A stretch of 64,000 nt of DNA from Sulfurihydrogenibium subterraneum DSM 15120 (GCF_000619805.1 NZ_JHUV01000008.1:248001-312000); one strand, 5' to 3'; shown: positions 26,326 to 35,511, counted from the first letter of the stretch. Translations and numbers: made by a program. The notes: a model not told the origin generated them from the sequence alone.

Positions 26326-26698
26326 ATTTTGGACATATACCTTCTATATCTATGTTTACATCTACTACTTTAAAACCTTTTTTTGAAAGCCTTTTTAAAT
26401 CCATATTAATCTGTATTATATCAAGGTCAATATCGTATATGGCATCACACTTTACACATTTAAAGTGGTAGTGTCTGTCAGTCCTTGCATCAAACCTGCT
26501 TTGTTTTCCGTCGTTTATTTCAATAATAAAGCCTTCTTCTTTTAATATTTTTAAGTTTCTGTAAACAGTACCTAAGCTGATGTTTGAAATGTAAAACCTT
26601 GCCCTTTCATAAATCCAGTCTGCAGTTGGATGTATATTTGTACTTTTAACTATCTCATATATAATTTTTCTTTGGTTAGTGTTTCTTCTTTGCACCAC
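26291..26698 (-). CDS. Fur/PerR family transcriptional regulator
   Basis: A 135-residue metal-dependent regulator. A winged-helix domain with SNISLGTVYRNLKILKEEGF precedes the metal/dimer domain with RHYHFKCVKCDAIYD and the second CxxC, ICPKC. Two neighbouring GTG codons (26698, 26695) are possible starts; GAGG lies 4 or 7 bases upstream. Leads the operon with the oxidoreductase and ferredoxin; the lack of a long His-rich tail fits PerR or Fur equally. Confidence 0.88.
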   Translation of the reverse strand: MVQRRNTNQRKIIYEIVKSTNIHPTADWIYERARFYISNISLGTVYRNLKILKEEGFIIEINDGKQSRFDARTDRHYHFKCVKCDAIYDIDLDIIQINMDLKRLSKKGFKVVDVNIDIEGICPKCAKGDRLEKNN

Positions 26699-26731
26699 TT
26701 TACCTCATACAAAAATTCCAAGTACAATAAT

Positions 26732-26739
26732 ATTATAAT
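26732..26739. promoter_or_regulatory. Shared palindromic -10 element between fur-type gene and bamA-like gene
   Basis: ATTATAAT reads TATAAT on both strands, offset by two bases, in the 83-bp gap between the divergent genes. -35 boxes are poor on both sides, so this is tentative. Confidence 0.35.
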
Positions 26740-26781
26740 TTATTAACAGATTTTAAATGATTTTAAACATACGGAGAGTTA

Positions 26782-29349
26782 ATGAGGATTAAATCTATTT
26801 TTTTTATACTAATGTTGTTCTTAGGAGATGCCTATTGTAGTGATGATATTATAATCTCAAACTATCAGCTTCCTAAAAACAACGCTTTAGAGGTTTACGA
26901 AAAAACAAAGGATTTAGAGCTATTAAAAACTTTATTCCAACAAACAGATGATTTTGAAAGTGTAGAGATAAAAGATAACAAACTAGTTTTAAAAAGAAAA
27001 CCAATACTTAAAGCTTTAAATATATCAGGAAACAAAAGCTTTTGGAAATCAGAAATAAAAGCAATTACCGGCTTGAATGAAAACTACACTTTTGACTCAT
27101 CTTTACTTCAAAGTATACCTCTCAGAATAAGACAATTTTACGCTGATAAGGGTTTTCTCTTTGCTACCGTAGATATAACATCTAATTACACTCCAGAAGG
27201 CTATGCAACCATAAACTTAAAAATAAACGAAGGTAAAAAAACAAAACTAAACGATATAATTTTTCTTTCAGACCAAAATATTTCCGAGCTTGACAAAATA
27301 ACTTTTTTAAAAGTTCTTAAGTTAAAAAATGGAGATTACCTTTACTTTGACGAGATAGAAAAAAAGATAGACAATCTAATGACATTTATTAGAAAAAGTG
27401 GTTATTACGATGCTTTTATTAACCTTCAAGATATAGAACAAGTAAATGAAAATTATGCAAACCTTTATATAGCTATAAATTTTGGAACAAAGTACAATGT
27501 TAACTTTATAGGAAATAAAACTTTCAATGAAAATGAATTAAGAAAGCTTCTGACCCTTGAAGAGAACGGCTTTAACTACTATCAGTTAAATCAATCTAAA
27601 GAAAGGATTATTGATTTTTATAAAGGTAATGGATTTTTAGATGTAAACGTGTCTTACGAAGTATCAGAGTCAGAAGACCTTTATAAAGGTCTTTATTCGT
27701 TGTTTTCTATAATAAACATAAACATAGAAGAAGGAAAAAGGTATAAAGTTGATAAATTAGAAATAAAAACAGATACTCCAGAGATTAAAGATAACATTAG
27801 CAAAATAGTAAGCGATTACTATAACAAGAAAGAATTAAAAGATTTTTTAGAAAAAATAGAACAGAAATTCTACTCAGAAGGTTATCTTTCTGTAAACTAC
27901 TCTTTAAAAGAGACTATTAAAGATAAAGGTTTAGTTGATATTGAAATATCCTTTTTCAAAGGAAAAAAATACTTACTTACAAAAATAAATCAAGAAAATT
28001 ACAAAACAAAAATAGATGGTAAACTACCTAAGGTTTACAATCCAAGTGAGATAGTAGAGATCCAAAAAACATTAAAAAAGAGTCTTCAAGAAGATGGATT
28101 TTTAGATGGTGATGTGTTATTAAACATTACAACTCAAGAAAAAGAAGATAAAGTAGAAGTAATTGCTAACTTTATATACGAAAAAGGTTCTATTTATAAA
28201 AATGGAATAACGTTTATATACGGCAGTAATCACTTAAATACAGAAGTAGTAAAGTGGCAGTTAAGAGTAAAAGATACCTTTGATCCTAAGGTATTAGATA
28301 TGGCAATAACAAGACTATACGATTCCAGACTATTTGATTATGTAAATCCTGTATTTTTAAAAAACGAAGAAGAAAAAGTTTTAGATAAAGCTATAATTCT
28401 CCACGATGACAAAAGGGGATTACTCCAAGGTAGTGTAGGTTATAGTACAGACCAGCAGTTTAAAGTATCTACAGCATTAATTCTTAAAAATCTTTTTAAA
28501 TATGGACTTGAAAGCTCAATCTATTTGGAAAGGTCAAACTTCCAAACAAACTATAGACTAAGTTTTGGCAGTAGACTTCTTCCATATAGTTTGACTTCTT
28601 TTGTATCTGTATATAAAAACACACAGTATAGAAGATACTTTGACCTTTCTTCACAAGGATTTGATTTTTTTGTAGAAAAGTTTCACAACAAGTTTGTAAA
28701 ATCAAGGATAACCTTTGAAAGTAAAGACAGTTCTTTAGATAAACTAACCTTACCAAGCCCTGTAAAAAGTTATTCTCAATTTAAAATATCCTTATCTTTG
28801 ACTGACGACCATAGAAACTCTAAAATAGACCCTAAAAAAGGTTATCTGTTTATATCTAAAATTTCTCAATCTTTTAAAGATGTAAACTACTTTTCCGGAG
28901 AGCTTTCTCTAAGGTTTTATCAGGAATTTTTAAATTATGTGGTTTTCTCTCCAAGATTTTCAACGGGATATATATTTAAAAACAACAACTACTTACCAGC
29001 ATCAGAAAGATACTTTTTAGGTGGTATATCATCTTTAAGAGGTTTTGGTATAGATGAGGTTGCAGGGGAAAAAGGGATTGGAGGAAACAGCTATATACTT
29101 ATAAACAACGATTTAAGATTTTTAGTTTATCCAAAGTATAATATTTATTTACTTACATTCTATGATTTAGGAAATGTTTATACAGATTTTAAAGAGTATA
29201 AAAGTCATAAATTTAGAGAAACAGCTGGAATAGGAATCTATGTCCCTACTCCTGCAGGTTCACTTATTTTAGACTATGCAAAAAAGTTAGACAGAAAAGT
29301 GGGAGAAAGTGGATACAGAATAGAGCTTAGTATAGGACTTGATTTTTAA
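26782..29349 (+). CDS. BamA/TamA-like outer membrane assembly protein (Omp85)
   Basis: Omp85-superfamily protein that folds or inserts beta-barrels in the outer membrane. The 855-residue chain has a signal peptide (MRIKSIFFILMLFLGDAYC), about six POTRA repeats to residue 540 (for example LKALNISGNKSF and VNFIGNKTFNENELRKLL), and a C-terminal barrel with the lid-lock motif YFLGGISSLRGFG and a terminal Phe. Length and POTRA number fit BamA, but TamA cannot be excluded. GGAGAG precedes the ATG. A TnpB element sits right behind its stop codon. Confidence 0.86.
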   Translation: MRIKSIFFILMLFLGDAYCSDDIIISNYQLPKNNALEVYEKTKDLELLKTLFQQTDDFESVEIKDNKLVLKRKPILKALNISGNKSFWKSEIKAITGLNENYTFDSSLLQSIPLRIRQFYADKGFLFATVDITSNYTPEGYATINLKINEGKKTKLNDIIFLSDQNISELDKITFLKVLKLKNGDYLYFDEIEKKIDNLMTFIRKSGYYDAFINLQDIEQVNENYANLYIAINFGTKYNVNFIGNKTFNENELRKLLTLEENGFNYYQLNQSKERIIDFYKGNGFLDVNVSYEVSESEDLYKGLYSLFSIININIEEGKRYKVDKLEIKTDTPEIKDNISKIVSDYYNKKELKDFLEKIEQKFYSEGYLSVNYSLKETIKDKGLVDIEISFFKGKKYLLTKINQENYKTKIDGKLPKVYNPSEIVEIQKTLKKSLQEDGFLDGDVLLNITTQEKEDKVEVIANFIYEKGSIYKNGITFIYGSNHLNTEVVKWQLRVKDTFDPKVLDMAITRLYDSRLFDYVNPVFLKNEEEKVLDKAIILHDDKRGLLQGSVGYSTDQQFKVSTALILKNLFKYGLESSIYLERSNFQTNYRLSFGSRLLPYSLTSFVSVYKNTQYRRYFDLSSQGFDFFVEKFHNKFVKSRITFESKDSSLDKLTLPSPVKSYSQFKISLSLTDDHRNSKIDPKKGYLFISKISQSFKDVNYFSGELSLRFYQEFLNYVVFSPRFSTGYIFKNNNYLPASERYFLGGISSLRGFGIDEVAGEKGIGGNSYILINNDLRFLVYPKYNIYLLTFYDLGNVYTDFKEYKSHKFRETAGIGIYVPTPAGSLILDYAKKLDRKVGESGYRIELSIGLDF

Positions 29350-29400
29350 GGACACCTTGAAAACATAACAAAATCTAACAAACTGTTTCCAAAGGTGTCC
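29350..29400 (-). repeat. Inverted repeat at 3' end of TnpB element
   Basis: GGACACCTT (29350-29358) and AAGGTGTCC (29392-29400) pair perfectly around 33 bases. It begins one base after the bamA-like stop codon and includes the end of the tnpB frame. Next to it lies a second hairpin, CCTATC/GATAGG at 29405-29420. Such structures fit the right end of IS200/IS605-type elements and the 3' part of a guide-RNA scaffold. It may also act as terminator for the gene before. Confidence 0.55.
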
Positions 29401-30754
29401 TTCGCCTATCTTTCGATAGGGAAATACTATCGGCTATGTCTTTTAAAACACTCGCCGAATACTTGTTAAATAAATTCACTTTTATTGGTCTTGATAATTT
29501 GTCTAACCAGTTTGGCAGTTTTAAAAACTGCTCTCTTATCTTTCTACCTATTCCTTTAATAGCTACGTTTAACGCTCCATTTAAGTCTGCATTGTAGACT
29601 TTGTTAGTAATATGGTCTTTGAAAAGACCTCTTTTTACTCTTTTTCCATTAAATTCTTTTGCTTTTAAATCTCCAGTTATACTTGATGTTTTTGACGTGT
29701 AGCTTTCATCTTCTGTTATTATTAAGTCTATCCCTGCTATCTGGCATTTGTATTTAAGCATCTGTATAAATTTCCCAAATGGAATAGCTCTAAAGGTTTG
29801 ATTAAATCTTTTTCCTTTATCACTTTCTTTCTGATATTCTTCCATTAATCCTTTTGATATTACTATTGTTCCTATGTTTTCTTTTAATGCTAATGAGACT
29901 AATAGGTTTGATACACTTGCAAAAAATTGGCTTATTCTTTTATCTCTATAATTCCACAGTAATTTGTGCTCTTTTTCTTTGTTTTCTGATTGTAGTTTTG
30001 CAGATAGTTTATTTACCCATTGATTAAATGCTTTTAATGGTTCTCCGTTTATTATAAAACTTCTTACGTTTTCTTTGTTTGATATTGTAGATATAAAGTT
30101 GTTAATTCCTATGTCTATTGATAGAAAATTATCTTTATTGAGTTTTAGTTTTTCTAATGGTTGCTGATATGTTAAAAACACATCTATAAACCCTTCTTTT
30201 CTCCAGATTATTTTTAAATGGTTTGTATTTATTCCTTCAGGAACTTTTATCTTTATCGATCCAAATGATTTTCCTATTCTGACTACTATATGGTTTGATT
30301 TTCCTCTTTTTAGATTTCTTTTATCTATAATCATATTTGGATTTGTTTCTATTGTGTAAAAGTGTAGTTTAGATAATTTTCTTGGAAGTGGTAGGTTTGC
30401 TTTTTCTTCTGTTTTCCATTTGGCAATTATAGATTTACACTCTCTAACAATTACGTTTATAAGCATTTTTGCTGTATCAGAGCCTATTTTGTTTTGCCAC
30501 AGGTCTATTAATTGCTTTTGCATATCTTTTATTTTTTGATTTTCAAATGGTAGTTTTTCTTTTCCTTTTATGTATTTTTCTAAAAAGTTTACAGATAAAA
30601 AAGGTGTTATGTTTTTTGTGTGTTTAAAATACTCGTATGCAGTGATATAGATTAGGTTTTTAAAATGCTGGAATGTTTTAGATGCTTTTGATAGTTTATT
30701 GACTGCTGATTTTTTGCTTATTTGAATGTTTAAAGTTAATGTTATTGTGTCCAT
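29375..30754 (-). CDS. Stand-alone TnpB-family RNA-guided nuclease, zinc-ribbon cysteines missing
   Basis: OrfB/TnpB protein of IS200/IS605-like elements, relatives of Cas12. The 459-residue chain has RuvC residues in LSIDIGINNF, the Glu in ITEDESYTSK and the Asp in NADLNGALNVA, so the nuclease centre looks intact. Between the last two, the usual four zinc cysteines are absent; the segment reads TSSITGD then FNGKRVKRGLF, a variant I know from thermophile and archaeal copies. No tnpA is nearby. Inserted between the bamA-like gene and the tat operon. Guide RNA would overlap its 3' end. Confidence 0.85.
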   Translation of the reverse strand: MDTITLTLNIQISKKSAVNKLSKASKTFQHFKNLIYITAYEYFKHTKNITPFLSVNFLEKYIKGKEKLPFENQKIKDMQKQLIDLWQNKIGSDTAKMLINVIVRECKSIIAKWKTEEKANLPLPRKLSKLHFYTIETNPNMIIDKRNLKRGKSNHIVVRIGKSFGSIKIKVPEGINTNHLKIIWRKEGFIDVFLTYQQPLEKLKLNKDNFLSIDIGINNFISTISNKENVRSFIINGEPLKAFNQWVNKLSAKLQSENKEKEHKLLWNYRDKRISQFFASVSNLLVSLALKENIGTIVISKGLMEEYQKESDKGKRFNQTFRAIPFGKFIQMLKYKCQIAGIDLIITEDESYTSKTSSITGDLKAKEFNGKRVKRGLFKDHITNKVYNADLNGALNVAIKGIGRKIREQFLKLPNWLDKLSRPIKVNLFNKYSASVLKDIADSISLSKDRRRTPLETVC

Positions 30755-30843
30755 TCTTTAGGAACTTAATTGAATAATATTTTTTATTATCCTATAATGA
30801 ATTATAAGAATTTTTATTAATAGAGTCAAGGAGGCAAAATATA

Positions 30844-31185
30844 GTGTTTGGTATAGGGTTTCAAGAGCTTTTATTGATAATGATTGTAGCTTTAATAGTT
30901 TTAGGTCCTCAAAGACTTCCAGAGGTAGCAAGAGCCTTAGGTAAATTCTATAGAGAAATTAAATCTTCTGTTGATGAAGTAAAGTCTTCTGTAGTAAATG
31001 ACCTGTCTTCTGTTAAAAATATAGAAAAAGAGATAAAAGTAGAAGATTATAAACCTGTGAAAAATGAAGAAACTTTAAAAACTTCTTTTGATGAAGAGTT
31101 TGAAAAAGAGATAAAAAAATCTGAAAATAAAAAAGAAGTAGAAAGAGAAAAAATAAGCTTTAAAAAAGAATCAAAAGAGGTATAA
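30844..31185 (+). CDS. tatA: Twin-arginine translocase subunit TatA/TatB
   Basis: Part of the Tat system that exports folded proteins. The 113-residue product has the N-terminal membrane helix with FGIGFQELLLIMIVALIVLG, the PQRLPEVARALGKF amphipathic helix, and a charged tail. It starts at GTG nine bases after AAGGAGG. The N-terminal GFQEL with Glu resembles TatB, but with a single small subunit here it may fulfil the TatA role. Followed by tatC one base later. Confidence 0.9.
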   Translation: MFGIGFQELLLIMIVALIVLGPQRLPEVARALGKFYREIKSSVDEVKSSVVNDLSSVKNIEKEIKVEDYKPVKNEETLKTSFDEEFEKEIKKSENKKEVEREKISFKKESKEV

Positions 31186-31186
31186 G

Positions 31187-31948
31187 ATGGAAAACCAGCA
31201 ACTTCCAGAAGCTCCAATAACAGAACATCTTGCAGAGTTAAGAACAAGACTCATAAGAATAGTCCTTGCTTTAATAATAGGAACTGTTGTAGCCTTCACT
31301 AAAGCAAATTATTTATTTGAATTATTAAAACAGCCTCTTTTAAAAGTTAACCCTAACCTAAAACTATACTTCCTATCACCTACAGAGCCTTTTTTTACAG
31401 CATTTAAAATATCATTTTTAGCAGGGTTTATAATAGTTTCTCCTTTTGTTTTCTATCAAGTTTGGAAGTTTATTGAACCTGCTTTATACGAACATGAAAA
31501 AAAATTAGCATTACCATTTGTATTTTTCACTACATTGTTTTTTGCTATTGGATGTTTGTTTTCATTTTACCTTGTTCTACCTGTAGCAATTGGATTTTTT
31601 ATTAACTTTGGTAATATCCAACTTGGAGCTGAGGCTATTTTTTCCGTAAAAGAGTATATCTCTTTTATTTTAAGAATGATTTTAGCTTTTGGGTTAACAT
31701 TTGAACTTCCAGTAATATTATCATTACTTGCAAGGCTTGGTTTAATAACGCCAGAGTTTTTACAAAAATCAAGACCTTACTTTATCGTTCTGGCTTTTAT
31801 AGTTGCAGCTATATTAACCCCAACTCCGGACGTATTTAGCCAATTAATGCTTGCTATACCATTGATTTTATTCTATGAGATTTCCATAATTATGGCAAAG
31901 ATACTTTATCCAAAAAGTACAAAGTACAAGGAGCTACAAAATGAATAA
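31187..31948 (+). CDS. tatC: Sec-independent protein translocase TatC
   Basis: Receptor of the Tat system, six membrane helices, 253 residues. Typical stretches are ITEHLAELRTRLIRI at the N-terminus, SPTEPFFTAFKISFLAG and ALYEHEKK before the third helix. Overlaps the LOG-family gene by eight bases. Exported clients may include redox enzymes, but the SUOX-like protein in this window lacks a Tat signal. Confidence 0.96.
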   Translation: MENQQLPEAPITEHLAELRTRLIRIVLALIIGTVVAFTKANYLFELLKQPLLKVNPNLKLYFLSPTEPFFTAFKISFLAGFIIVSPFVFYQVWKFIEPALYEHEKKLALPFVFFTTLFFAIGCLFSFYLVLPVAIGFFINFGNIQLGAEAIFSVKEYISFILRMILAFGLTFELPVILSLLARLGLITPEFLQKSRPYFIVLAFIVAAILTPTPDVFSQLMLAIPLILFYEISIIMAKILYPKSTKYKELQNE

Positions 31949-32612
31949 CTACATCATAAATGAGCTTAAAAAAGAAGAGTCTTGGAGACTTTTTAAAATT
32001 ATCGGAGACTTTATAGATGGCTTTGAAGTAATGCCAGATTACCAGCCAAGTGTAACTGTATTTGGGTCTTCGAGGGTAAAAGAGGGAAATAATTATTATG
32101 ACTCTGCAAGACAACTTGGATTTAAACTTGCAAAGAAAGGATTTACAATAGTCACAGGAGGGGGTCCAGGAATAATGGAAGCTGCCAACAGGGGAGCTTT
32201 TGAAGCAGGAGGAAACTCTATAGGACTTAACATAAAACTACCAAAAGAACAAAAACCTAATCCATATTTAACATTAACATTAAACTTTAACTACTTCTTT
32301 GCAAGAAAAGTTATGCTTGTCAAGTATGCTACTGCTTTTGTACTCTTTCCAGGTGGATATGGAACCTTAGATGAAATATTTGAGACTTTAACACTTATAC
32401 AAACTAAAAAACTAAAACCATTTCCATTGATATTATTTGGAAAAGAGTATTGGGACGGACTTTTACAGTGGTTAAAAAAGAATGTTTTAGAAATTGGTTA
32501 TATTGATGAAGAAGATTTAGAAATATTTAAAATTATGGATAATATAGATGAAGTTGTAGATTACATAGAAAGTTGGTATATTAAACATTCAAAAGAGTTA
32601 GGAGAGTTTTAA
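31941..32612 (+). CDS. LOG-family (TIGR00730) Rossmann-fold protein
   Basis: Lysine-decarboxylase-like family; members cut the ribose phosphate from nucleotide monophosphates, including cytokinin nucleotides. The 223-residue product has FGSSRVKEG, the GGGPGIMEAANRGA motif and PGGYGTLDEIFE with the catalytic Glu. Operon-like with tatC and a flavin reductase. In bacteria the role is probably nucleotide clean-up (inference). Confidence 0.88.
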   Translation: MNNYIINELKKEESWRLFKIIGDFIDGFEVMPDYQPSVTVFGSSRVKEGNNYYDSARQLGFKLAKKGFTIVTGGGPGIMEAANRGAFEAGGNSIGLNIKLPKEQKPNPYLTLTLNFNYFFARKVMLVKYATAFVLFPGGYGTLDEIFETLTLIQTKKLKPFPLILFGKEYWDGLLQWLKKNVLEIGYIDEEDLEIFKIMDNIDEVVDYIESWYIKHSKELGEF

Positions 32613-32613
32613 T

Positions 32614-33222
32614 ATGGTTTTTGATACAAAAAATTTATCAGAAGACAAAATATACAAGTTAATGATTAGTACTATAGTTCCAAGACCTATCGCTTGGATT
32701 TCAACAGTCTCAAAAGATGGTATATACAACATTGCACCGTTTAGCTTTTATATGGGTATATCTTCATCTCCACCTTTAGTAGCTATCTCTATTGGTAAAA
32801 AAGATGAAAAAAAGAAAAAAGACACATGGAAAAACATTGAAGAAACAGGAGAGTTTGTTATAAACGTTGTTACATACGATTTAGTAGAAAAAATGAACAT
32901 TACAGCTCTTCCATTTGACGAAGAGATTGACGAGTTTAAAGAGGCAGAGTTAACACCTATACAGTCTGATTTAGTAAAAGCACCAAGGATAAAAGAATCT
33001 CCCATTAACATTGAGTGTAAAAAGTACATGATTTTAGAAATAGCAGATATGGGACTGATTTTTGGAGAAATTTTAAGATACCATATAGATGACTCACTTT
33101 TAAATGAAAAAGGTTATGTGGATAATAAAAAATTAAAAATAGTTGGAAGGTTAGGAGGAGCTGACTACTGCTATATATCTTATGAAAATATATTTACTTT
33201 AAAAAGACCTGATAAGAGGTAA
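32614..33222 (+). CDS. Flavin reductase family protein (FMN-binding split barrel)
   Basis: A 202-residue flavoprotein of the DIM6/NTAB type. It shows STIVPRPIAWISTVSKDG, NIAPFSFYMGISSSPP and GEFVINVV, all common in FMN-binding flavin reductases. Lies one base after the LOG gene and five before a Fur-type regulator. Substrate and partner unknown; a role in oxygen or metal stress would fit the following regulator but is inference. Confidence 0.86.
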   Translation: MVFDTKNLSEDKIYKLMISTIVPRPIAWISTVSKDGIYNIAPFSFYMGISSSPPLVAISIGKKDEKKKKDTWKNIEETGEFVINVVTYDLVEKMNITALPFDEEIDEFKEAELTPIQSDLVKAPRIKESPINIECKKYMILEIADMGLIFGEILRYHIDDSLLNEKGYVDNKKLKIVGRLGGADYCYISYENIFTLKRPDKR

Positions 33223-33227
33223 GAAAG

Positions 33228-33665
33228 ATGAACAGCGAGCAAATTGAAAAGTTAATAAAAGAAAAAAATCTAAAATTAACAAAACAAAGAAAAGATATAC
33301 TCAAAGAATTATTGAAAATAAAAGGACACTTTGAAATAGAAGAGCTTGCCTACAAACTTAAAGATAAAAAGATTAAAGCTTCAAGGGCAACAGTTTACAG
33401 AACTTTGTCTATTTTAAAAGATCTTGGACTTATAAACGAAGTTATAAAACATGGTAATAAAACCTATTATGAAGTAAATTTAAAAGAACATCACGACCAT
33501 TTAGTGTGTTTATCCTGCGGGAAAATAATTGAGTTTCAGGACGAAAAAATAGAAAAAATTCAAAATAAAATTTGTAAAAAGTTTAAGTTTAAACCTTCTT
33601 ACCACAGACTTGAAATTTTTGGTATATGTAATGAATGTCAAAAAAAGTTAAAAAAGAGGGGCTAA
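33228..33665 (+). CDS. Fur-family transcriptional regulator
   Basis: The second Fur-type regulator of the window, 145 residues. DNA-binding helices end with KASRATVYRTLSILKDLGL; the metal domain has EHHDHLVCLSCGKIIEF and CNECQ, giving two CxxC pairs. Starts at ATG with AAGA upstream, five bases after the flavin reductase gene. Its stop codon lies in the loop of the shared terminator. Fur, Zur or PerR cannot be told apart. Confidence 0.88.
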   Translation: MNSEQIEKLIKEKNLKLTKQRKDILKELLKIKGHFEIEELAYKLKDKKIKASRATVYRTLSILKDLGLINEVIKHGNKTYYEVNLKEHHDHLVCLSCGKIIEFQDEKIEKIQNKICKKFKFKPSYHRLEIFGICNECQKKLKKRG

Positions 33666-33676
33666 CCCCCTTTTTT
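33651..33676. terminator. Bidirectional terminator between fur-type gene and slyD
   Basis: AAAAAGAGGGG, loop CTAA, CCCCCTTTTTT. It carries A and T tracts on either side and so can stop both convergent operons. The loop contains the fur-type stop codon. Confidence 0.75.
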
Positions 33677-33677
33677 A

Positions 33678-34160
33678 TTAGTGATGATGACCACCTATTC
33701 CGTGAGCATGTCCATGTAATATCTCATCTGGAGTAGCTTCTCTAACATTTACAACTTCAATTTCAAACACAAGATCTCTTCCAGCTAAAGGATGGTTTAA
33801 ATCGACTGTAACAGTGTTTTCATCAAAATCAACTACAACCATACTAATAATTTGACCCTCTGGAGTTTGAGCTTGTAAAGGTAATCCAACTTCAAGGTCA
33901 ATACCTTGGAAGTACTCTCTTGGAGCTTTTTGAATTAAGTTTGGATCAGATAGACCATAAGCTTCTTCTGCTGGAACTTCTATAACTCTTTTTTCTCCTT
34001 GTTTCATTCCGTACATTCTTGACTCTAAACCGGGAATTATTTCTCCCACACCTGTTAAAAATGTTAGTGGTTGACCTGCACTTGCATCAATCACTTCTCC
34101 AGTTTCTTTGTCCTTGAGTGTGTACTCAAAAGACACAACTTTTCTGTCTCCTACTTCCAT
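33678..34160 (-). CDS. slyD: FKBP-type peptidyl-prolyl isomerase SlyD
   Basis: Prolyl isomerase and chaperone with metal-binding tail. The 160-residue product opens like SlyD (VSFEYTLKDKETGEVIDAS), has the interrupted FKBP domain with an insert-in-flap region around residues 75-125, and ends with a His-rich tail (HGHAHGIGGHHH) that binds nickel in relatives. Nickel delivery to hydrogenase would suit this kind of organism (inference). Confidence 0.94.
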   Translation of the reverse strand: MEVGDRKVVSFEYTLKDKETGEVIDASAGQPLTFLTGVGEIIPGLESRMYGMKQGEKRVIEVPAEEAYGLSDPNLIQKAPREYFQGIDLEVGLPLQAQTPEGQIISMVVVDFDENTVTVDLNHPLAGRDLVFEIEVVNVREATPDEILHGHAHGIGGHHH

Positions 34161-34174
34161 ACTATAACTCCTTT

Positions 34175-34201
34175 AAAAATATTTAGCACCTTAAGGTGCT
34201 A
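34175..34201 (-). terminator. Terminator behind hisZ
   Basis: Perfect 18-base palindrome TAGCACC-TTAA-GGTGCTA (34184-34201) followed on the minus strand by AAATATTTTT. It stands between hisZ and slyD and would end the serine/histidine transcript. Confidence 0.6.
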
Positions 34202-34239
34202 TACGGATACTCTCAGATAAAGATAACCCCGAACTACCT

Positions 34240-35511
34240 TTATTTGAAAATACCCTCAAGATTAAATATCTCTTTTTCTTTTTTCTTGTTAAAAATATAA
34301 ACCTTTTTTTCTGAATTTTCAAGGGTAATAAGTATAACTTTTTTAAAACCGTTTTTAAATGCAAAATCCATAGACTTATCAACTTCTCTTTTAACTATGT
34401 CCCTTGCAACAGAAAAACCTTTTTCTCTTAAATACTTAGCTATCTGATAAGCCAAAGTCTTATCTTCTGTTGTATCTATAATGTAATAATCTTTCTGAAG
34501 GTTCAAATCTAAATTTAACTTTTTTAAGTAATCAAAAAGATACAGTGTTTCAAAGGCAAAACCTGTAGCAGGATAATTACCGTTATACTGATTTAACAGT
34601 CTATCGTACCTTCCACCGTAGCCAACTGGCTTTGGAAAATCTTTAATGAAAATCTCAAAAACCATTCCTGTGTAGTAATCAAACTCTCTGGGTTCTGATA
34701 GGTCAAAAAATACATGTTTGTGAAGGTCGTATTCTTGTAAAATTGTGTATATTTTTATAAGTTCTTGTAAAACTTGATAAATTTCTGGATAATCTTTAAG
34801 CTGGTCTGCTTGAGTTTTTATCATATCAATACTTCCGTTTAATGTAGGCAAAGAGATAATAAAACTCTTTAATTTCTCATCTATGTTTAAATCTTTTACG
34901 AAATTTTCTAACTTATAAATCTCCCTGTTTTTAATATAACTTAAAAATTCTTGATACTCACTTTGAGAAAGGTTTAAAAGTTGCTTTAAAACTTGCAATA
35001 GTTTTACGTTGTTTATATCTATCTGAAAGTTTTCTATTCCTAAGCTTTTTAGGCAAGAGGTTGCAACTGCTAAAACTTCTGCATCAGCTTCCAGCTGTGA
35101 AACACCTATTAACTCTATACCTATCTGTTTTCTTTCATAAAGTTTATTACCTTTTGGAACAGTATATCTAAATACATCTCCACTATAATAAAGTCTAATA
35201 GGGAAGTCTTTATCTTTTAAAGATGCAATGTATCTTGCTATCTGAGTTGTAAAGTCTGCTCGTAGTATAAGTATTTCCCCTTCAAATCTATCTATAATTC
35301 TAAATAGATTTTTTCTTATATCAGGAGAGAAAATGTGGCTGTGAACATCATAGTACTCAATCGTAGGAAGGATAATTTTATCATATCCCCAAAGTTTAAA
35401 GATTTTTTCTACAGTTTTTTCTATATAATCTAATAGAAAGCTGTCTTCTACGCTAAAACATCTAACACCTTTTGGTAAATCTATCTTCACTTTACTATCC
35501 TTAAAGTGCAT
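34240..35511 (-). CDS. hisZ: ATP phosphoribosyltransferase regulatory subunit HisZ
   Basis: Histidyl-tRNA-synthetase-like subunit needed by short-form HisG in the first step of histidine synthesis. The 423-residue chain begins DLPKGVRCFSVEDSF, with the class II core: LRADFTTQIARYIA, DVFRYTVPKGNKLYERKQ and FDYYTGMVFEIF. The HisRS-specific motif 2 loop (REF) is absent, which excludes a synthetase. It keeps an extra C-terminal domain of about 90 residues similar to an anticodon-binding domain, making it longer than most HisZ. Overlaps the phosphatase gene by 11 bases. Confidence 0.85.
   Translation of the reverse strand: MHFKDSKVKIDLPKGVRCFSVEDSFLLDYIEKTVEKIFKLWGYDKIILPTIEYYDVHSHIFSPDIRKNLFRIIDRFEGEILILRADFTTQIARYIASLKDKDFPIRLYYSGDVFRYTVPKGNKLYERKQIGIELIGVSQLEADAEVLAVATSCLKSLGIENFQIDINNVKLLQVLKQLLNLSQSEYQEFLSYIKNREIYKLENFVKDLNIDEKLKSFIISLPTLNGSIDMIKTQADQLKDYPEIYQVLQELIKIYTILQEYDLHKHVFFDLSEPREFDYYTGMVFEIFIKDFPKPVGYGGRYDRLLNQYNGNYPATGFAFETLYLFDYLKKLNLDLNLQKDYYIIDTTEDKTLAYQIAKYLREKGFSVARDIVKREVDKSMDFAFKNGFKKVILITLENSEKKVYIFNKKKEKEIFNLEGIFK

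Noticed and set aside
29375-30754. A CRISPR-Cas12 effector
   Set aside because: Length (459 residues), lack of repeats nearby and sequence motifs fit the transposon-type TnpB; no CRISPR array exists in the window.
34191-34382. A separate 63-residue gene overlapping the hisZ end
   Set aside because: It is a shadow frame of hisZ and of the terminator, with no ribosome site and low-complexity Lys/Leu composition.
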